61,646 nucleotides of DNA. Source: Actinomyces oricola (GTDB taxonomy: Bacteria; Actinomycetota; Actinomycetes; Actinomycetales; Actinomycetaceae). The stretch lies in NCBI RefSeq assembly GCF_004104015.1, contig NZ_RYFV01000019.1, forward strand, positions 1-61,646, given 5' to 3'. The notes under the pieces are model-generated. The model was not told where the DNA came from, searched no databases, and saw only the letters and a program-made list of their open reading frames with translations. Positions 25,939-35,755 of the stretch are shown one piece after another. The position numbers were made by a program, and so were the translations under genes. Position 1 is the stretch's first letter, and each line of letters starts with the position of its first letter.

Positions 25939-26015
25939 GGCCGCGACTGGCGAGGGTGGACCACCACCGGGGAGCGGCCGATTCCGCGGAGGGGCGTCGC
26001 CCGCCTGGGCGCCCC
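25939..26015 (+). promoter_or_regulatory. ZTP (pfl-motif) riboswitch upstream of purH
   Basis: All parts of the ZTP aptamer are visible. P1 pairs GGCCGC (25939-25944) with GCGGCC (25974-25979). P2 pairs GGTGG (25955-25959) with CCACC (25964-25968). The conserved CCGGGGAGC follows, then a linker and the signature CCGCCTGGGC (26001-26010). The pseudoknot is GGCG (25949-25952) with CGCC (26002-26005). An alternative stem GGGGCG (25991-25996) with CGCCCC (26010-26015) would trap the signature and could be the off state. It senses ZTP/ZMP, signals of low 10-formyl-THF, and controls purH, the enzyme that uses that cofactor. Confidence 0.88.
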
Positions 26016-26044
26016 ACCGCCGTACCGGCACCAAGGAGCACCAC

Positions 26045-27772
26045 ATGTCCACGTCTGAGTCCGCACCAGCCAGCCCCGGGCCCGCCTCTGACCGAACCGG
26101 CGCCGGCCGTGTCCCCCTGCGCCGCGCTCTGGTCTCCGTTTACGACAAGACCGGGTTGGTCCCACTCGCCCGGGCCCTGGCGCAGGCAGACGTCGAGATG
26201 GTCTCAACCGGTTCGACCGCCGCCACCATTGAGGCCGCGGGCCTGCCGGTGACCCCCGTTGAGGAGCTCACCGGTTTCCCCGAGTGCCTTGAGGGCCGGG
26301 TCAAGACCCTTCATCCGCGGATCCACGCCGGCATTCTGGCCGACCGCCGTAAGGACAGCCACCTGGCCCAGCTCGATGAACTGGGCGTGGCCCCCTTCGA
26401 CCTCGTCGTGACCAACCTCTATCCCTTCACCGCCACGGTCGCCTCCGGCGCCCCCTTCGACGCCTGTGTTGAGCAGATCGACATTGGCGGCCCCTCCATG
26501 GTTCGCGCCGCCGCCAAGAACCACCCCAGTGTCGCGGTGGTCACCGAACCCGCCCGCTATGCCGAGGTCGAGGAGGCGCTGGGAGCGGGGGGCTTTACCG
26601 CCGCGGAGCGCCGCGCCCTGGCGGCGGCCGCCTTTGCCCACACCGCCGCCTACGACGCCGCCGTGTCCACCTGGCTCGCCCAGCAGGTGGAGGCCGGGCT
26701 GGCCGTCGAGGGCGGGGCCGCGGCCCTGCCCGCCTACGTGGGCGCCGGCTACCAGCGCCTCGGGTCCCTGCGCTACGGGGAGAACCCTCACCAGAGGGCA
26801 GCGGTCTACACCTGCCCCGGCCAGGGCGGGGGAGTGGCCAACGCCCGCCAGCTGCACGGCAAGGCCATGAGTTTCAACAACTACACCGACACCGACGCCG
26901 CCGTGCGCGCCGCCTACGATCACGAGGCCGTGAGTGTGGCCGTGGTCAAGCACGCCAACCCCTGCGGCATCGCCGTCTCAGCGGCCGGGGATGTGGCTGA
27001 GGCCCACCGCAAGGCCCACGCCTGCGACCCCGTGTCCGCCTACGGTGGCGTTATTGCCACCAACGCCACCGTCACCGCCCAGATGGCCCGCCAGGTCAGC
27101 CCCATCTTCACCGAAGTCGTCGCCGCCCCCGCCTTTGCGGAGGAGGCGGTGACGATCCTGTCGGCCAAGAAGAACCTGCGCCTGCTCCTCATTGAGCCGC
27201 CGCGGCACGAGGGCTATGAGATCAAACCGGTCTCAGGCGGCGCCGTCATCCAGGAGCGCGACTCCTACCAGGCCGGGGACGCCGACCCCGCCACCTGGAC
27301 GCTGGTCGCCGGCGATGCCGCCGACGACGCCACCCTGGCCGACCTCGTCTTCGCCTGGCGCTCGGTGCGGGCCGTGCGCTCCAATGCCATCCTGCTTGCG
27401 GCCGACGGCGCCACCGTGGGCGTGGGCATGGGGCAGGTCAACCGCGTCGACTCGTGCCGGCTCGCCGTCGAGCGGGCCAACACCCTGGGCTCGCGCACCA
27501 CCGGCGACGCCGCGACTGACAAGCCCGCGCGGCAGGGCGCCGCGGGCGGGGCCGAGGCCCTTCAGGCCCGCGCACCCGAGCGGGCTCGCGGCTCAGTCGC
27601 CGCCTCCGACGCCTTCTTCCCCTTCGCCGATGGCCTCCAGGTGCTCCTTGACGCCGGCGTGCGCGCCGTCGTCCAGCCCGGCGGCTCCATCCGCGACGGG
27701 GAGGTCATTGAGGCCGCCCAGACCGCCGGCGTCACCATGTACTTCACCGGCGCCCGCCACTTCGCGCATTGA
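26045..27772 (+). CDS. purH: Bifunctional AICAR transformylase/IMP cyclohydrolase
   Basis: This 575-residue enzyme does the last two steps of IMP synthesis. The N-terminal cyclohydrolase has [16 protein letters not shown] and [13 protein letters not shown]. The transformylase has [21 protein letters not shown] with the catalytic Lys-His pair, and [10 protein letters not shown] near the end. It is longer than the usual 510-530 residues because of an Ala/Gly/Arg-rich insertion of about 30 residues just before [15 protein letters not shown] 26045 has AAGGAG seven bases upstream, and a ZTP riboswitch precedes it. Confidence 0.97.
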   Translation: MSTSESAPASPGPASDRTGAGRVPLRRALVSVYDKTGLVPLARALAQADVEMVSTGSTAATIEAAGLPVTPVEELTGFPECLEGRVKTLHPRIHAGILADRRKDSHLAQLDELGVAPFDLVVTNLYPFTATVASGAPFDACVEQIDIGGPSMVRAAAKNHPSVAVVTEPARYAEVEEALGAGGFTAAERRALAAAAFAHTAAYDAAVSTWLAQQVEAGLAVEGGAAALPAYVGAGYQRLGSLRYGENPHQRAAVYTCPGQGGGVANARQLHGKAMSFNNYTDTDAAVRAAYDHEAVSVAVVKHANPCGIAVSAAGDVAEAHRKAHACDPVSAYGGVIATNATVTAQMARQVSPIFTEVVAAPAFAEEAVTILSAKKNLRLLLIEPPRHEGYEIKPVSGGAVIQERDSYQAGDADPATWTLVAGDAADDATLADLVFAWRSVRAVRSNAILLAADGATVGVGMGQVNRVDSCRLAVERANTLGSRTTGDAATDKPARQGAAGGAEALQARAPERARGSVAASDAFFPFADGLQVLLDAGVRAVVQPGGSIRDGEVIEAAQTAGVTMYFTGARHFAH

Positions 27773-27821
27773 GGCCCACCGGGCCCGCTCGGACCCATTG
27801 CCTGGGCTGTTGTCAAAGGGC

Positions 27822-27849
27822 GGTACTCCCGCAGTCGCGGGGCCGCACG
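27822..27849. repeat. Hairpin-bearing direct repeat, copy 1
   Basis: The unit starts GGTACTCCCGCAGTCGCGGG and ends GGCCGCACG. It contains a stem CCCGC-AGTC-GCGGG. A second copy lies 61 bases on. Both sit between convergent purH and the hydrolase. Confidence 0.7.
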
Positions 27850-27882
27850 TTGAGAAAGAGCGGCTGGGGACTCGCGGAGCAA

Positions 27883-27909
27883 GGTACTCCCGCAGTCGCG
27901 GGCCGCACG
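27883..27909. repeat. Hairpin-bearing direct repeat, copy 2
   Basis: Identical to the copy at 27822 except for one fewer G in the G-run. It lies 22 bases beyond the hydrolase stop codon. Confidence 0.7.
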
Positions 27910-27930
27910 AACTCCCCGGCCTCCACCGCC

Positions 27931-28809
27931 CTACCGCCCGTCACGGGCCGGCAGATCCTCTGAGGCCATCGGGCGGCGCGTGGCGGTGGAGACGACCGCG
28001 CGCACCACCGAGCCCGGATCAGTCAGCGGCACCATGTGGGAGCGCGTACGGGCCACCATGACTCGCCCGTTAGGGACGGCGGAGGCGTACTCGTATGCCG
28101 CCCAGGCCCACGCGGAGGGGCCGCGCGCCCTCAGGACGGTGACCGGGACTGCGGGCGCCGGCAGCGGGTTGGCGGCCAGGCTCATGAGTGCCTGCGGGTA
28201 GTGGAATAACTCGTGGCCGCGGCTGCGAACCGTGGCGGCGTCAGAGTCCTCCGCCCGCACCCGCCGACGCAAATTGCGTGGCAGGTGGCGGAAGCCCGAG
28301 GCGTCCAGCACCGCCCCGCCTCCTCCCAGCCGGTAGGCGGCCACCAGGAGCCCCTGGACTGCGGCGTCAATCATCCGGCCCGGCAGGCTCGCCTCAGCCA
28401 GTATCCGCTCGGTGGAGGGCTCAATGAGCACCAGACCGGTGACCATCTCGGGGCGCAGGGCGGCGGCGTGCCGGGCCAGGATCGCCCCATAGGAGTGGGC
28501 GACCAGAATCGCGCCAGAGCCCGCCCGGGAGGCGACGACGTGCAGAAGATCCCCGGTGAGCTCCCTGAGCGGACGGCCCCGCCCAGTGGGCGGGGAGAGC
28601 CCCAGGCCCGCCCGGTCGTAGGTGACCACCGTCATCCCCTGGGCGGTCAGGCGCGGCACAGTGCGCGCCCACAGCAGGCGTGAAAGCCCTAGGCCCGACT
28701 CCAACACCAGGGTCGGGCCGAAACACACCTGCGGACGGTGCTCGACCACGTGCAGCCACCGCCCGCCGGGCACCCTCAGACGCGTGGTGATGGCGCGGCG
28801 GTAGCTCAT
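27931..28809 (-). CDS. Alpha/beta hydrolase
   Basis: This 292-residue cytoplasmic alpha/beta-fold hydrolase has the lid-bearing layout of esterases and haloperoxidase-like enzymes. TLVLESGLGLSRLLWARTV carries the oxyanion loop, TYDRAGLGLS the first strand-turn, and ILVAHSYGAILA the nucleophile elbow (AHSYG instead of GxSxG). LVLIEPS follows the elbow and RSHMVPLTDP supplies the catalytic His. The substrate is unknown. ATG 28809 lies six bases after TACCCT, so the transcript is probably leaderless. It is divergent from the DUF3017 gene, whose start also lacks a leader. Confidence 0.85.
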   Translation of the reverse strand: MSYRRAITTRLRVPGGRWLHVVEHRPQVCFGPTLVLESGLGLSRLLWARTVPRLTAQGMTVVTYDRAGLGLSPPTGRGRPLRELTGDLLHVVASRAGSGAILVAHSYGAILARHAAALRPEMVTGLVLIEPSTERILAEASLPGRMIDAAVQGLLVAAYRLGGGGAVLDASGFRHLPRNLRRRVRAEDSDAATVRSRGHELFHYPQALMSLAANPLPAPAVPVTVLRARGPSAWAWAAYEYASAVPNGRVMVARTRSHMVPLTDPGSVVRAVVSTATRRPMASEDLPARDGR

Positions 28810-28815
28810 GGGGAC

Positions 28816-28821
28816 AGGGTA
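28816..28821 (-). promoter_or_regulatory. -10 hexamer for a leaderless hydrolase transcript
   Basis: TACCCT on the minus strand ends six bases before the hydrolase ATG. Confidence 0.45.
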
Positions 28822-28856
28822 CGGCCGCGGGCCGCCCGTGAGCGTGTGCCGGCGGT

Positions 28857-28862
28857 TACGAT
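28857..28862 (+). promoter_or_regulatory. -10 hexamer for a leaderless DUF3017 transcript
   Basis: TACGAT ends six bases before the GTG start of the DUF3017 gene. Confidence 0.5.
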
Positions 28863-28868
28863 GACGGG

Positions 28869-29168
28869 GTGAGCCAGCATGACGAGCCGCACCGGGCCGA
28901 GCGCAGGCGGCCCTACCGTACTATCGCCGTCGTCCTGGTGGCGGCCGGCCTGCTCGTCGTCCCGGTACTGGCGCTGCTGGGCCACAACCGTCTGGCTGTT
29001 CTGTGGATGGCGGCCGGAATGCTGGCTCTGGCCCTGGTCCGTCTTCAGCGCCCTGACGGCACCTGGATTGCCGCGCGCAGCAGGCTTTTCGACGTCGTCT
29101 TCGGGCTGGGCCTGGCTCTGGCCCTCCTCGCCCTGTCCTACTATGCGACCCTGCCGCGAGTCTTTTAG
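28869..29168 (+). CDS. DUF3017 domain small membrane protein
   Basis: This is a 99-residue protein with three hydrophobic helices (about 20-40, 43-60 and 74-92) and a basic N-terminus, matching the actinobacterial DUF3017 family. Its function is unknown. In many Actinobacteria it sits beside folD, purH and mdh; here purH is just to the left and mdh lies 5.5 kb to the right, while folD is absent. GTG 28869 follows a -10-like TACGAT by six bases; the nearby ATG at 28861 hits a stop after three codons. Confidence 0.8.
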   Translation: MSQHDEPHRAERRRPYRTIAVVLVAAGLLVVPVLALLGHNRLAVLWMAAGMLALALVRLQRPDGTWIAARSRLFDVVFGLGLALALLALSYYATLPRVF

Positions 29169-29311
29169 GTTCCCGTGCGAGGAGGACTGGAGCTTTCACG
29201 CACCTTCACGTCCGTCATCCGGGCGGCCACTGTCCGGGTCTTTAGATATGTGAAAGTCTCCACGATTGCGACGGCGCCCGGCCGTCAACTCCCCAGTCTG
29301 GAAGGCATGAC

Positions 29312-30652
29312 ATGTCGAATGTCCGCACCGTCCTGGCCAGGGGCGGCATCCTGGTGTGGGTGCTCGCCGCAATCATCCTGGCGCTCCTACTCGGCTCAAT
29401 CAAGGTGGGGGGCGCCCACCTCGTGCCAGTGCCGGCGGGTCGCGTCTTCGCCACCTTCTCCGGCCTGTTCAGCCAGTTCCTCTCCTTCTCCATCCCGCTG
29501 ATCATTATTGGCCTGGTCACCCCGGCCATCGCCGACCTGGGGCGCGGAGCGGGCAAGTGGCTGGGCATCACCACCGCCATCGCCTATGGGTCCACCCTCT
29601 TCGCCGGCTTCGTCACCTACCTGGTGTGCGCCACCGTGCTGCCCTCGCTGCTGTCGGGCACGGCCCTGGCGAATGTGGCCGAGCCCGGCTCGGCCCTGTC
29701 CAGTTATTTCACCATTGAAATGCCCGCGGTGGTCGAGGTCATGACCGCCCTCCTGCTGTCCTTCGTCCTGGGCATTGGCCTGGCCATGGTGCCCCGCGGC
29801 GTGCTGCGCAAGGGCTTTGTGGAGTTCCGCGCCATTATCACCCGTCTTATTGAGCGCATTATTATCCCGCTGCTGCCGCTGCACATCTTCGGCATCTTCC
29901 TCAACCTCACCTATACCGGGGAGGCGTGGAGCATCATGCGAACCCTGCTGCGCGTGGTCGTGGTGGTACTCATCCTGGAGGTCGTTATCTTGGCCACCCA
30001 GTACACGGTCGCCGGGATCATAGGGCGCAAGAACCCGCTTAAGGCAGTGGTCACCATGCTGCCGGCCTATCTCACCGCCCTGGGCACCTCCTCCTCAGCG
30101 GCCACCATCCCAGTGACCCTGGCCCAGACCAAGAAGAACGGCGTTTCCGACGCGGTGGCCTCCTTCACCGTCCCCCTGTGCGCCACCATTCACCTGGCCG
30201 GCTCGACCTCAAAGATCTTCGCCTTTGCATTCGCCATCGCCCTGACCCAGGGCCTGAGCGTTTCCGCGGTCCAGTGGGTCGGCTTCGTTTTCATGTTGGG
30301 CATTACCATGGTCGCCGCTCCCGGGGTGCCCGGCGGCGCCATTATGGCCGCCACCGGCCTACTGTCCACCATGCTCGGCTTTGATGACGCCCAGGTGGCC
30401 CTCATGATCGCCACCTACATTGCCATGGACTCTTTCGGCACCGCCACCAATGTCACCGGTGACGGCGCCATCGCCATTGTCGTGGACCGCATGGCCGATG
30501 GGCGCATTGGCTCCGACGGCGACCCGGAGAACGCCCGCGAGCTCTCCTTCGACGGCATGGCCTACCTTGACGGCGTCAGTGTCGAGGGCGTGGTCAGCCC
30601 TGAGGAGTTGGCGGCCTCCGCTAAGGCCGCCGGCCCCGACGCCGTCCACTGA
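29312..30652 (+). CDS. Dicarboxylate/amino acid:cation symporter
   Basis: This is a 446-residue inner-membrane transporter of the DAACS (GltP/SstT) family. Eight helices and the two re-entrant loops are visible. The Ser-rich loop reads ALGTSSSAATIPVTL, and the cation/substrate region includes MDSFGTATNVTGDGAIAIV with the conserved Asn and Asp. It takes up glutamate, aspartate, serine/threonine or C4-dicarboxylates with Na+ or H+; which one is not certain. GAAGG lies upstream of ATG 29312. The 143-base gap before it shows no gene. A strong hairpin lies 20 bases after the stop. Confidence 0.9.
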   Translation: MSNVRTVLARGGILVWVLAAIILALLLGSIKVGGAHLVPVPAGRVFATFSGLFSQFLSFSIPLIIIGLVTPAIADLGRGAGKWLGITTAIAYGSTLFAGFVTYLVCATVLPSLLSGTALANVAEPGSALSSYFTIEMPAVVEVMTALLLSFVLGIGLAMVPRGVLRKGFVEFRAIITRLIERIIIPLLPLHIFGIFLNLTYTGEAWSIMRTLLRVVVVVLILEVVILATQYTVAGIIGRKNPLKAVVTMLPAYLTALGTSSSAATIPVTLAQTKKNGVSDAVASFTVPLCATIHLAGSTSKIFAFAFAIALTQGLSVSAVQWVGFVFMLGITMVAAPGVPGGAIMAATGLLSTMLGFDDAQVALMIATYIAMDSFGTATNVTGDGAIAIVVDRMADGRIGSDGDPENARELSFDGMAYLDGVSVEGVVSPEELAASAKAAGPDAVH

Positions 30653-30671
30653 CTGCGGGCCCACGGCCTGT

Positions 30672-30712
30672 GCGCCGGGGCGGCCCCCTGACGGGGGTGG
30701 CCGCCCCGGCGC
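30672..30712. terminator. 14-bp perfect hairpin between convergent genes
   Basis: Arms 30672-30685 and 30699-30712 pair perfectly, and the 13-base loop can add inner C:G pairs. It lies between the symporter and the ABC transporter genes and has no U-tract. Confidence 0.65.
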
Positions 30713-30730
30713 GCGTGTCCGACGGGTGGT

Positions 30731-32563
30731 TCACCGCGCGGCGGAGAATCGTCCAGCCATGAGGCGCCGCAGCGGCCCCTGCTCAGTGGACAGCAGCTCG
30801 GCGGGGGAGCCGGAGGCCAGGACGCCCCCGGCATCGAGGACGACGACATGGTCGGCTTGCGCACTCCACTGGAGGCGGTGGGTGATTTCAATGACCGTGG
30901 CTCCCGCCAGGCGCCGGCGCACCCGCCGGCGCACAGCCGCGTCGAGCTCGGCATCCAGGTGAGAGGTGAACTCGTCCAGGATGAGCACGCTCGGGGCGGC
31001 CAGCAGCGCCCGGGCCAGGGACAGGCGCTGACGCTGCCCGCCCGACAACGACGCACCGCGTTCACCGACCAGGGTCTGATAACCCTCCTCAAGGGCCTCA
31101 ATGTCCTCGTGGATCCCCGCGTCACAGCAGGCGGCGACTACTTCCTCATGGGTGGCCCCCGGGGCGGCCAGGCGGACATTGTCCTCGATGCTGGCCCGGA
31201 ATAGGTGCGTGCGCTGGGAGACCAGGCCGACCTGGCGGCGCAGGCTCTCGCCGGTGAGTTCACGGATGTCAACGCCGTCGATCAGCACCCGCCCGTCCTG
31301 CGGGTCATCGAAGCGCAACGCCAGGTGCGCCAGGGTGGATTTGCCGGAGCCACTGGTGCCCACCAGACAGGTCCACCGCCCGGCGCACGCCCGGGCATTG
31401 ACCTGGCGCAACGCCGTCGTTCCGACCCCGGGGTAGGAGTAGGTCACATTCTCCCAGACCACCTCGTGGGAGGGGCCCGGGGCGAGGACGCGCCCCCCGT
31501 CAGCGACCTCAATAGGGGAGTGCACCACCTCCCACACCCTCTCCGCTGAAGCGAAAGAGGCGTTGAGCGCGGCGGCGAACTCCTCTACGCCGCGCACGCA
31601 CTCGCTCAGGCGCAGCACGGCTGCTGCGGCGGCGGCGAGAGCCGGCACGGACACGGCCTCCCGGCCCGCCCCGGCGGCGCCGGCCCAAACAACGGCCACC
31701 GGCGCCGCCAGGAGCAGCAGCTGGCAGGCCGCGCGCCGCGCTGAGGCCCAGACGGCGCTGGGACGGCCCGCCCGCGCCACCCGGCCCTCAATCTCCGCCA
31801 TCTGCTCCAAACGGTCCTGACTGCGGCCGTAGCCCACCACCTCGCTCATGCCCTGAACGGTGTCGGTGACGTGGTGGGTCAGGTGGGCCCGGTGGGCCGA
31901 GACCTGCCGGGAGGACTCCAGGCTGCGGTGGAAGCCGGCGCGGGGGACGAGCAGCAGGGCGGCGACCAGGAAGGGCAGAGCCGTTGCCGCCAGGGACCAA
32001 GACGCGGTGGCACCAATGACCACCAGCACCGTCGTCGGCACTACCGCGGCGGACACGGCAGGGGCGAACGTGTGGGCGAAGAAGACCTCAATGCGATCCA
32101 CGTCCTTGGTGGCACGGGCCAGCAGGTCCCCTGAGCGCGAGGTGAGGGTCACTCGGGGCGAGCGGGGGATGAGGGAGCGGAAGATCTCGGCGCGCAGCAG
32201 CTCCAGGGAACTGAACGCCACCAGGTGCCCCAGGAACTGCTCTCCGTAGCGCAGCGCGGCCTTGAGCAGCGACAGGCCCACCATGACCATGACCACCGGC
32301 CACACCCCGGCCGGAGCCCGCCCCTGCGCCAGGTCCAGGCCGGCCCGGGCAATGGCCCAGGCGCCCAGGGAGAACAGGGCGACCCCGGCGAGGAGGTCGG
32401 CCACGCGGCACAGGGCTGAGCCCAGGAGCGGGGCCAGAACCGGGCGGGCGACCCGCAACAACCAGGCCACCAGGACGCGGCGCCGGGGCGGGACCGGCCG
32501 GCCCGCCCGAGGGCCGGTGGCGGATGGCTCAGGCGTGGTCCGAGTGCCCATCTGAGTGCCCAT
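30731..32563 (-). CDS. ABC transporter permease/ATPase, second half of heterodimer
   Basis: This is a 610-residue half-transporter of the exporter fold: six helices (about 30-330) then an ATPase. Nucleotide motifs are GTSGSGKST, the signature LSGGQRQRLSLARALL and Walker B VLILDEFTSHLD. Its ATG is embedded in the stop of the upstream partner (TAATG), so the two halves are coupled. A DtxR-type iron box upstream of the pair points to iron uptake: mycobacterial IrtAB and YbtPQ are exporter-fold pairs that import iron-siderophores. CydDC is the main alternative, but no cydAB genes are present. The open frame runs upstream inside the partner gene; that extension is not real. Confidence 0.88.
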   Translation of the reverse strand: MGTQMGTRTTPEPSATGPRAGRPVPPRRRVLVAWLLRVARPVLAPLLGSALCRVADLLAGVALFSLGAWAIARAGLDLAQGRAPAGVWPVVMVMVGLSLLKAALRYGEQFLGHLVAFSSLELLRAEIFRSLIPRSPRVTLTSRSGDLLARATKDVDRIEVFFAHTFAPAVSAAVVPTTVLVVIGATASWSLAATALPFLVAALLLVPRAGFHRSLESSRQVSAHRAHLTHHVTDTVQGMSEVVGYGRSQDRLEQMAEIEGRVARAGRPSAVWASARRAACQLLLLAAPVAVVWAGAAGAGREAVSVPALAAAAAAVLRLSECVRGVEEFAAALNASFASAERVWEVVHSPIEVADGGRVLAPGPSHEVVWENVTYSYPGVGTTALRQVNARACAGRWTCLVGTSGSGKSTLAHLALRFDDPQDGRVLIDGVDIRELTGESLRRQVGLVSQRTHLFRASIEDNVRLAAPGATHEEVVAACCDAGIHEDIEALEEGYQTLVGERGASLSGGQRQRLSLARALLAAPSVLILDEFTSHLDAELDAAVRRRVRRRLAGATVIEITHRLQWSAQADHVVVLDAGGVLASGSPAELLSTEQGPLRRLMAGRFSAAR

Positions 32564-34371
32564 TAGTCCCCCTTGGAGGCGGTCGGGACGGGAGCGGCAT
32601 GCCCCGTCTGGGATGTCCGGGGCGTCTGAGGCGCCTGGGGCGCAACTGTCTCGGTGACGTGCCCGGCGGCCACGACCAGGAGCCGGTCGCAGGTGGTCAG
32701 GGCGTGTTCTCGGTGCGAGACGGTGACCACGGTGCGGTTCCTCGCCAGGCGCTCGACGGCGTCCACGATCTGGGCCTCGCTGGCCAGATCGACCTGGCTG
32801 GTGGGCTCGTCGAGGAGAAGGACGGGACGGTCCGCCAGCACCGCACGCGCCAGGGAAACGCGCTGGGCCTGCCCGCCGGACAGGCCCAGGCCGGCCTCCC
32901 CGACCTGGGTGTCCAGGCCCTGGGGCATGAGACGGACCTCCTGGGCGAGGTTGGCGGCTTCGAGGGCCCGCCACATCTCGTGGTCGGTGGCCCGGGGGGA
33001 GGCCAGGCGCAGGTTATCGGCTATGGTCCCGGTGAACAGCCAGGTGGTCTGGGCTACCAGGGCGCTGAGGGAGCGCACGTGATCCTGGGTGCGCGCGCTC
33101 AGCTCAATGCCGTGGATGCGCGCGGTACCGGCTGATGGCAGGAGGTCTCCGGCCAGGACCGCCAGGAGCGTGGACTTCCCCGAGCCCGAGGGGCCGACAA
33201 TGGCCAGGTGAGTTCCAGGGGCCACCAGGAGGTCCACATTGGTGAGAATGGCGCTGCGATCCCAGGAGGCGTCAAGACCGCTCAGCTCTATGGCGGCGCC
33301 CGATGCGACCGGAACGCGGGTCGGTGCGGCCCCGGGCGCGGCAGGGCCCGGACCGGTGGCGCTCACGGTGGTGGCCGGATCACCGGGGCGCCGGCGCGAC
33401 AGAACCTCCCGAATAGCCCGCTGATTGGCCAATCCCCCCATGCCGACGTAGAAGAAGGCGCCCACGTGGTCCAAAGGCTCCAACAGCACGTAGGAGGTCA
33501 GGGCCACCGCCAGGGCGTCACCGGCGCCAATGGCCCCCGAACCCAGGCGCAGCAGGGCCATGGCAATGGCGGCGGTAATGAGGAACAGGGAGAAGAGGCT
33601 GTCGGTGATGAGAATGACGAGCTGATTGCCCGCCAAGAGGCCCATGACGGCCCGGCGGTTCTCCTCCCCGGCCCGTTCCAGGCGCGCCTGTGTGCGCCTG
33701 GCGGCGCGGGCCAGGGTCAGGGTGGTCAGGCCCTGGATGGCGTCAAGGTACTCGGCGGCCAGGCGCGTGCGGGCGCGCCGAGAATTCGAGGAGGGGGCGC
33801 GCAGCACCGAGTGGAGCCCGGCAATGGCGGCCGGGACGAGGACAACGGCGGCACCCAGGACCAGGGCGGGCACGGCGTCAACCGTCAGGCCCAGCTCCAG
33901 GAGGACCAGCAGGGGGGACAGGGCCGCCGCCACCGTGGGGGCCAGGAAGGTCTGTCGGTACAGGGCCACGCGCTCAACGCCGTCGGTGAGCAGGGAGACC
34001 GTGGCGCCGCTGCGGGCCGCGGTGGAGGCCGCCGGACCGAGGTCGAGTAAATGCCCCAGGGCCAGGCGCCGCAGGTGGGCCTCCTCGCCGGCGGCGCTCA
34101 AGCGCGAGAGGAGTTGGACCGCCAGGTGGCAGGCGGCGCTCACCAGGGCGGCGCCCAGGGCCTGGAGGAGTTGGCCCGTGGACCCGGTGGGATCGGCGGG
34201 CTCAATGAGGGCTCCCAGGGCGCGTCCGGTGCAGATGAGAGCCCACCCTCCGGCCAGGGAGGCCAGCGCCGTCAGAAGGAAGGACATGGCCGCGGCGAGG
34301 CGCCCGCGCCGGGAGGCCAGGGGCGGCGCCGTGCCATGCGTGCGATGCGGGAGGGGTGCGGTCAGGGGCAT
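32563..34371 (-). CDS. ABC transporter permease/ATPase, first half of heterodimer
   Basis: This is a 602-residue exporter-fold half-transporter. Six helices span about residues 28-320. The ATPase has GPSGSGKSTLLAVLAGD, LSGGQAQRVSLARAVL and VLLLDEPTSQVD, all canonical, so both ATP sites look active. ATG 34371 is preceded by AAGGT. A DtxR/IdeR-like box lies 45-63 bases upstream, so the operon is probably induced by iron starvation. With its partner it most likely moves a siderophore, heme or related metal compound; direction and cargo are inference. Confidence 0.88.
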   Translation of the reverse strand: MPLTAPLPHRTHGTAPPLASRRGRLAAAMSFLLTALASLAGGWALICTGRALGALIEPADPTGSTGQLLQALGAALVSAACHLAVQLLSRLSAAGEEAHLRRLALGHLLDLGPAASTAARSGATVSLLTDGVERVALYRQTFLAPTVAAALSPLLVLLELGLTVDAVPALVLGAAVVLVPAAIAGLHSVLRAPSSNSRRARTRLAAEYLDAIQGLTTLTLARAARRTQARLERAGEENRRAVMGLLAGNQLVILITDSLFSLFLITAAIAMALLRLGSGAIGAGDALAVALTSYVLLEPLDHVGAFFYVGMGGLANQRAIREVLSRRRPGDPATTVSATGPGPAAPGAAPTRVPVASGAAIELSGLDASWDRSAILTNVDLLVAPGTHLAIVGPSGSGKSTLLAVLAGDLLPSAGTARIHGIELSARTQDHVRSLSALVAQTTWLFTGTIADNLRLASPRATDHEMWRALEAANLAQEVRLMPQGLDTQVGEAGLGLSGGQAQRVSLARAVLADRPVLLLDEPTSQVDLASEAQIVDAVERLARNRTVVTVSHREHALTTCDRLLVVAAGHVTETVAPQAPQTPRTSQTGHAAPVPTASKGD

Positions 34372-34415
34372 TGTGGACCTTCTTGGCAGACAACGAAGAC
34401 AACAGCGACAGGCAG

Positions 34416-34434
34416 TGAGGTGAGCCTAACCTTC
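34416..34434. promoter_or_regulatory. DtxR/IdeR-type iron box
   Basis: The 19-base site TGAGGTGAGCCTAACCTTC matches 15 of 19 positions of the consensus TTAGGTTAGSCTAACCTAA, including the core AGCCTAACCT. It lies just upstream of the ABC transporter pair. Confidence 0.65.
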
Positions 34435-34601
34435 ACGCTCATGAGTCTAGCGAGGTGACAATACGTCAGCGGGGTGCGGTTGGGGGCGCTGGACGGATGC
34501 GGCACCGCACATCCTGCCAGCAGGGAGCGCCGATCTCTTCGACGGCGAACGAGGGCCCCGGCTATCGTCCTGGGCCGGTTAGACCATGGGCCCGTAGGCT
34601 G

Positions 34602-34631
34602 GCGGGCAAAGGGCCGCGCTGCCCGCGGCCC
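34602..34631 (+). promoter_or_regulatory. Two competing hairpins in the mdh leader
   Basis: GCGGGCA (34602-34608) can pair with TGCCCGC (34620-34626), or GGGCCGCG (34611-34618) with CGCGGCCC (34624-34631). The stems exclude each other and end 28 bases before mdh. A regulatory role is only a possibility. Confidence 0.3.
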
Positions 34632-34635
34632 GTGA

Positions 34636-35649
<1,014 letters not shown>

Positions 35650-35663
35650 GGATCTCCTCCCCA

Positions 35664-35700
35664 CTGGTGCCCCGGGGCGTGCTGGCGCCCGGGGCACCAG
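35664..35700. terminator. 13-bp perfect hairpin after mdh
   Basis: CTGGTGCCCCGGG (35664-35676) pairs with CCCGGGGCACCAG (35688-35700), 15 bases after the mdh stop. No U-tract follows. Confidence 0.7.
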
Positions 35701-35755
35701 CGCCGTGGCGCGGCGGACTTTTGGGGCGGCGGCGCTGCGGTACTGTGACGAGGTC

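Noticed and set aside
25766-26207. Minus-strand open frames across the purH leader
   Set aside because: They overlap the ZTP riboswitch and the purH start and have no ribosome site or domain.
32564-32974. Upstream extension of the second ABC half-transporter
   Set aside because: Lies inside the partner gene; the TAATG junction at 32563 is the natural start.
30731-34371. CydDC cytochrome bd assembly transporter
   Set aside because: No cydAB nearby and an iron box upstream; kept only as an alternative.
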